Shown piece by piece: positions 61,475 to 64,000 of a stretch of DNA of 64,000 bases. The translations under genes were made by a program, and so were the position numbers. Source of the stretch: an alpha proteobacterium BAL199 (GTDB lineage Bacteria; Pseudomonadota; Alphaproteobacteria; Thalassobaculales; Thalassobaculaceae). The stretch spans positions 1 to 64,000 of the forward strand of contig ABHC01000005.1 in assembly GCA_000171835.1 (NCBI GenBank), written 5' to 3'. Position 1 is the stretch's first letter; every line of letters begins with the position of its first letter. The notes under the pieces were generated by a model, which made no database searches, was not told the origin of the DNA, and was given only the letters and a program-made list of their open reading frames with translations.

Positions 61475-64000
61475 ATGGCCGACACCCTCGTTCAGCTCCT
61501 GGAATTCACCGTAGACGGTCAGGCACCCGACACCTTCTCCGTGTTCCGAATGCGCGGCCGCGAAGCCATCTCGGAACTGTTTCGCTTCGAGATCGAGGCC
61601 GTGTCCGGCAACGAATACCTGGATGCCGATGCGATCATCGGTGAGAAAGCCTGCCTCACCGTGGGACGCCTCCAGTGGTCTCGCAAGATCTACGGCATGG
61701 TCCAGCAGTTCGAGCTGCACGACATCACGCCACAGGGCCAATACATCTACCAACTGGTTCTGGTGCCACGCCTGCAGTTGCTGACGTTGACACGACAGAA
61801 TCAGATCCACGGCACGACGGCCGAGATGTCGGTTCGTGAGATTCTAAACGTCCAGTTGACCGCCTCCGACTTGAAGGGGGCGCCTGCAGCGAAAGTTTCC
61901 GGACGGCTTGGCTTGAACGACTTCGAGCTGCGACTGACCCGATCCTACCCGAAGCGCGACTACACCGTGCAGTACGACGAGAGCGACTTCGCCTTCATTT
62001 CGCGTCTTTGTGAGCACTACGGGATTTTCTATTTCTTCGCCCACGAGAACGATAGGGACTCCGTGGTGTTCAGTGATTCCCGGATCACCTTCCCGACGAT
62101 TGGTGAGCCAGGTGAGATAGCCTACCGACCGCGCAGCGGTCTCACCAACACGCAATCGGCCGGCGTGTTTCGGTTCGTCAGTCGCAACAGCCTGGTGCCT
62201 GCCCAGGTGTGTCTGCGCGACTACAACTACCGGATGCCCAACCTGACGCTCGAGGTCGACGAATTGGTCGATACCAATGGCCACGGGGTGGTCGTGGAAT
62301 ACGGCGCCCATTTCCGAACCCCACAGGAGGGCCGTGATCTGGCCCGGATTCGAGCCCAAGAACTGGCCTGCCGCAAACGGGTATTTCAGGGCGCCAGTGA
62401 CAGTGTGCAACTGACAGCCGGCTCGGTGTTCGATCTGAACAACCACTTCCGCAACGACTTTAATGCCAGCTACCTAGTCACCTGGATCGAGCATGAAGCG
62501 ACCCAGGCGACACCCGGCATTGCCGACTTCACCGGAGCGGACCACCAGATCTCGTATCGCAACCGCTTCGAATGCCAACCGAAGACCGTGGAATATAGGC
62601 CTGCCCGCGTTACCCCACGGCCGAAGATCACGGGTTTGACAAACGCCGTGGTCGACGCTGTCGGAGATGGTCTGCGCGCCGAGATCGGTCCGGCCGGTCG
62701 CTACAAGATCCGCCAGCAGTTTGACCAACGCGGTGAGGCCGCCGGCCAGGCGTCGCGCTACATGCGCAAGGCCGAGCCCTACGGCGGCGCCAACACCGGC
62801 ATGCACTTCCCGCTGCTGAAGGGCACCGAGGTGGTCATGGCGTGCGTCAACGGCGACCCGGACCGGCCGATCATCGTTGGCGCCGTGCAGAATGATCAAT
62901 ACTCCAGCGTGGTGAACGCCCTCAACAACACCAAGAACCGCATTCGGACCACCAGCGGCACAGTGTTCGAGATCGACGACGGGCCGGCCTCCAGCAGTCC
63001 TGGCGGCAGCGGCGCGACGGGCGTCACGCTGGCACCACAGCGCGCGTTGGAAGGAGACGACGCGCCGGTTTCCGACTTCGACCGGTCCATCACGCAACCG
63101 CTCAAGGCTCAACGCGCAGAGGCCGAGACTCAGACCGCTATCAGCTCGTCATCACCCCACGCGCGCCTGCGCGTGTCGGCCGGCACCGACAGCTACTGGC
63201 GGCTGGGCGCAAAGCCAACCGACACTATAGAAAGCACCCGAAAACCCGGCATGTCCGACATGACCGGCGGTGGCGCGGCCGGCGCTGGTGGATTGTTCGA
63301 GTACACTGCCGGAGACCAATGTTCACTAATTGCCGGGTCGAGCTACGCTCAGGTCGGTGTCGATCGCCTCGACTATGTCGTCGGCAAACGACGGATGAGT
63401 GCCGCCACTCACAACGCCGTCAGCAAGGGGCAATATCAGGTCATCGCAAACGGCGTCGCCATCCAGGCCACTACCGGCGCAATCACCGACAACTCGTCAC
63501 CCGCCAACGCGCCGGCAGGCAACATCGTGATCACGGCATCCGGCAACTTCACACAAAACGTCACGGGGAACGCCTCGGCAACGACCTCCGGCAACAGCAT
63601 CACCAAGACCAACGGTACGAAGGTGACCGAGACGTGGGGCAGCACTGCGTCTTTCATGATGGGCAGCACCGTCTCGATGACCCTTGGCAGCGCCATAGGA
63701 GTCACGCTGGGCGCCAAAACCGATATCACCGGGCTCTTGAAGATCGATATTCGATTGGCCTTGGACATCATGCTTCGTCTTGGATTTGTATTTGACTATG
63801 CCTTAGCCGGAAAGACCACCTTCGTGATCGGCCCCGAAATCAAAGTCAATTCGACTAAGGTAAAGACGACTGTCCTTGCCGATATCAAGGCCGCAGCGAC
63901 CAAACTTGAAACCGCAGCCGCCGTGGTGGACCAGAAAGCTGTTCAAGCTTCCGTCGGAACCGTAGAAGCAAAGGTTACCGCCGCAGACGTCACTGTATAG
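61475..64000 (+). CDS. vgrG: VgrG-type spike protein (second tandem copy)
   Basis: 841 residues, closely similar to the preceding protein along its whole length. FSVFRMRGREAISELFRFEI, YPKRDYTVQYDESDFAFISR and YGGANTGMHFPLLKGTEVVM are nearly the same, as is TWGSTASFMMGSTVSMTLGS in the extension. Divergence concentrates in the Ser/Gly linker and in the last 90 residues, where one has SAISITSGIKFELFL and the other GAKTDITGLLKIDIRL. Both end with the same ADVTV. CAAGGAGAAGG precedes the ATG. The gene ends exactly at the window edge. Confidence 0.9.
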   Translation: MADTLVQLLEFTVDGQAPDTFSVFRMRGREAISELFRFEIEAVSGNEYLDADAIIGEKACLTVGRLQWSRKIYGMVQQFELHDITPQGQYIYQLVLVPRLQLLTLTRQNQIHGTTAEMSVREILNVQLTASDLKGAPAAKVSGRLGLNDFELRLTRSYPKRDYTVQYDESDFAFISRLCEHYGIFYFFAHENDRDSVVFSDSRITFPTIGEPGEIAYRPRSGLTNTQSAGVFRFVSRNSLVPAQVCLRDYNYRMPNLTLEVDELVDTNGHGVVVEYGAHFRTPQEGRDLARIRAQELACRKRVFQGASDSVQLTAGSVFDLNNHFRNDFNASYLVTWIEHEATQATPGIADFTGADHQISYRNRFECQPKTVEYRPARVTPRPKITGLTNAVVDAVGDGLRAEIGPAGRYKIRQQFDQRGEAAGQASRYMRKAEPYGGANTGMHFPLLKGTEVVMACVNGDPDRPIIVGAVQNDQYSSVVNALNNTKNRIRTTSGTVFEIDDGPASSSPGGSGATGVTLAPQRALEGDDAPVSDFDRSITQPLKAQRAEAETQTAISSSSPHARLRVSAGTDSYWRLGAKPTDTIESTRKPGMSDMTGGGAAGAGGLFEYTAGDQCSLIAGSSYAQVGVDRLDYVVGKRRMSAATHNAVSKGQYQVIANGVAIQATTGAITDNSSPANAPAGNIVITASGNFTQNVTGNASATTSGNSITKTNGTKVTETWGSTASFMMGSTVSMTLGSAIGVTLGAKTDITGLLKIDIRLALDIMLRLGFVFDYALAGKTTFVIGPEIKVNSTKVKTTVLADIKAAATKLETAAAVVDQKAVQASVGTVEAKVTAADVTV

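Noticed and set aside
58795-64000. A type VI secretion locus
   Set aside because: Only the two VgrG-type genes are present; no tss structural genes or effector pairs are in the window, so a full system cannot be claimed.
1-64000. CRISPR arrays, rRNA and tRNA genes, riboswitches
   Set aside because: No regularly spaced repeats, cloverleaf-like segments or conserved aptamer sequences were recognised by eye. A covariance-model search could still reveal small RNAs.

Overview
The window is GC-rich DNA from a proteobacterium, most likely an alphaproteobacterium of the Rhodospirillales type. This is inferred from gene content: polyamine-type ABC and TRAP transporters, LLM oxidoreductase, DUF3604, NIPSNAP, PAS_5, soxCD/fccB and an HD-GYP regulator. 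No rRNA, tRNA or CRISPR array was seen. The outstanding feature is insertion-sequence activity and gene decay laid over an accessory catabolic region.

1-3.9 kb is a mobile-element graveyard: the end of an IS630-type element, a complete IS1182-type element (copy 1), an AT-rich sulfotransferase-like gene apparently cut at its 5' end, and relics of an IS5-type transposase and an integrase. 3.9-7 kb holds an unassigned ATP-grasp-like protein overlapping a CocE/NonD hydrolase.

7-25 kb is rich in amide, peptide and gamma-glutamyl chemistry. It has a CBS protein, a SYLF-domain gene fused by deletion to an amidohydrolase, pxpA (5-oxoprolinase A), a frameshifted alpha/beta hydrolase, a CobW-type GTPase, a complete polyamine-type ABC transporter behind two paralogous amidohydrolases, gamma-glutamyltransferase and an Asp/Glu-racemase-type protein. 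Next come a PqqD-HprK-like fusion, a nucleotidyltransferase and a divergent gene for a small Tat-exported His/Gly-rich protein. These last three look like an undescribed peptide or surface-modification module.

26-35 kb carries two MFS transporters, DUF4197, DUF3604, LLM oxidoreductase, NIPSNAP, lipocalin-like and SDR genes. 35.6-40.8 kb holds a PAS_5 gene and a MASE1 histidine kinase gene split by two elements (IS1182 copy 2 and IS1595-type). Removing both elements with one target repeat each gives a continuous 679-codon frame. 40.8-47.4 kb carries a PuuE-like deacetylase, a TRAP transporter (P, Q, M), an amidase and another MFS protein.

47.4-54.3 kb has a second ggt, split by an IS5-type element but restorable, then a doubly deleted soxB remnant followed by intact soxC and soxD. 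54.3-58.8 kb has fccB, a chimeric membrane-Hpt protein, an HD-GYP regulator missing its C-terminus, a MITE related to the IS630 end, and a transglutaminase. 58.8-64 kb has two tandem VgrG-type spike proteins with the same long C-terminal extension.

IS insertions with intact target repeats, together with several deletion fusions, suggest recent IS expansion and relaxed selection on accessory functions.
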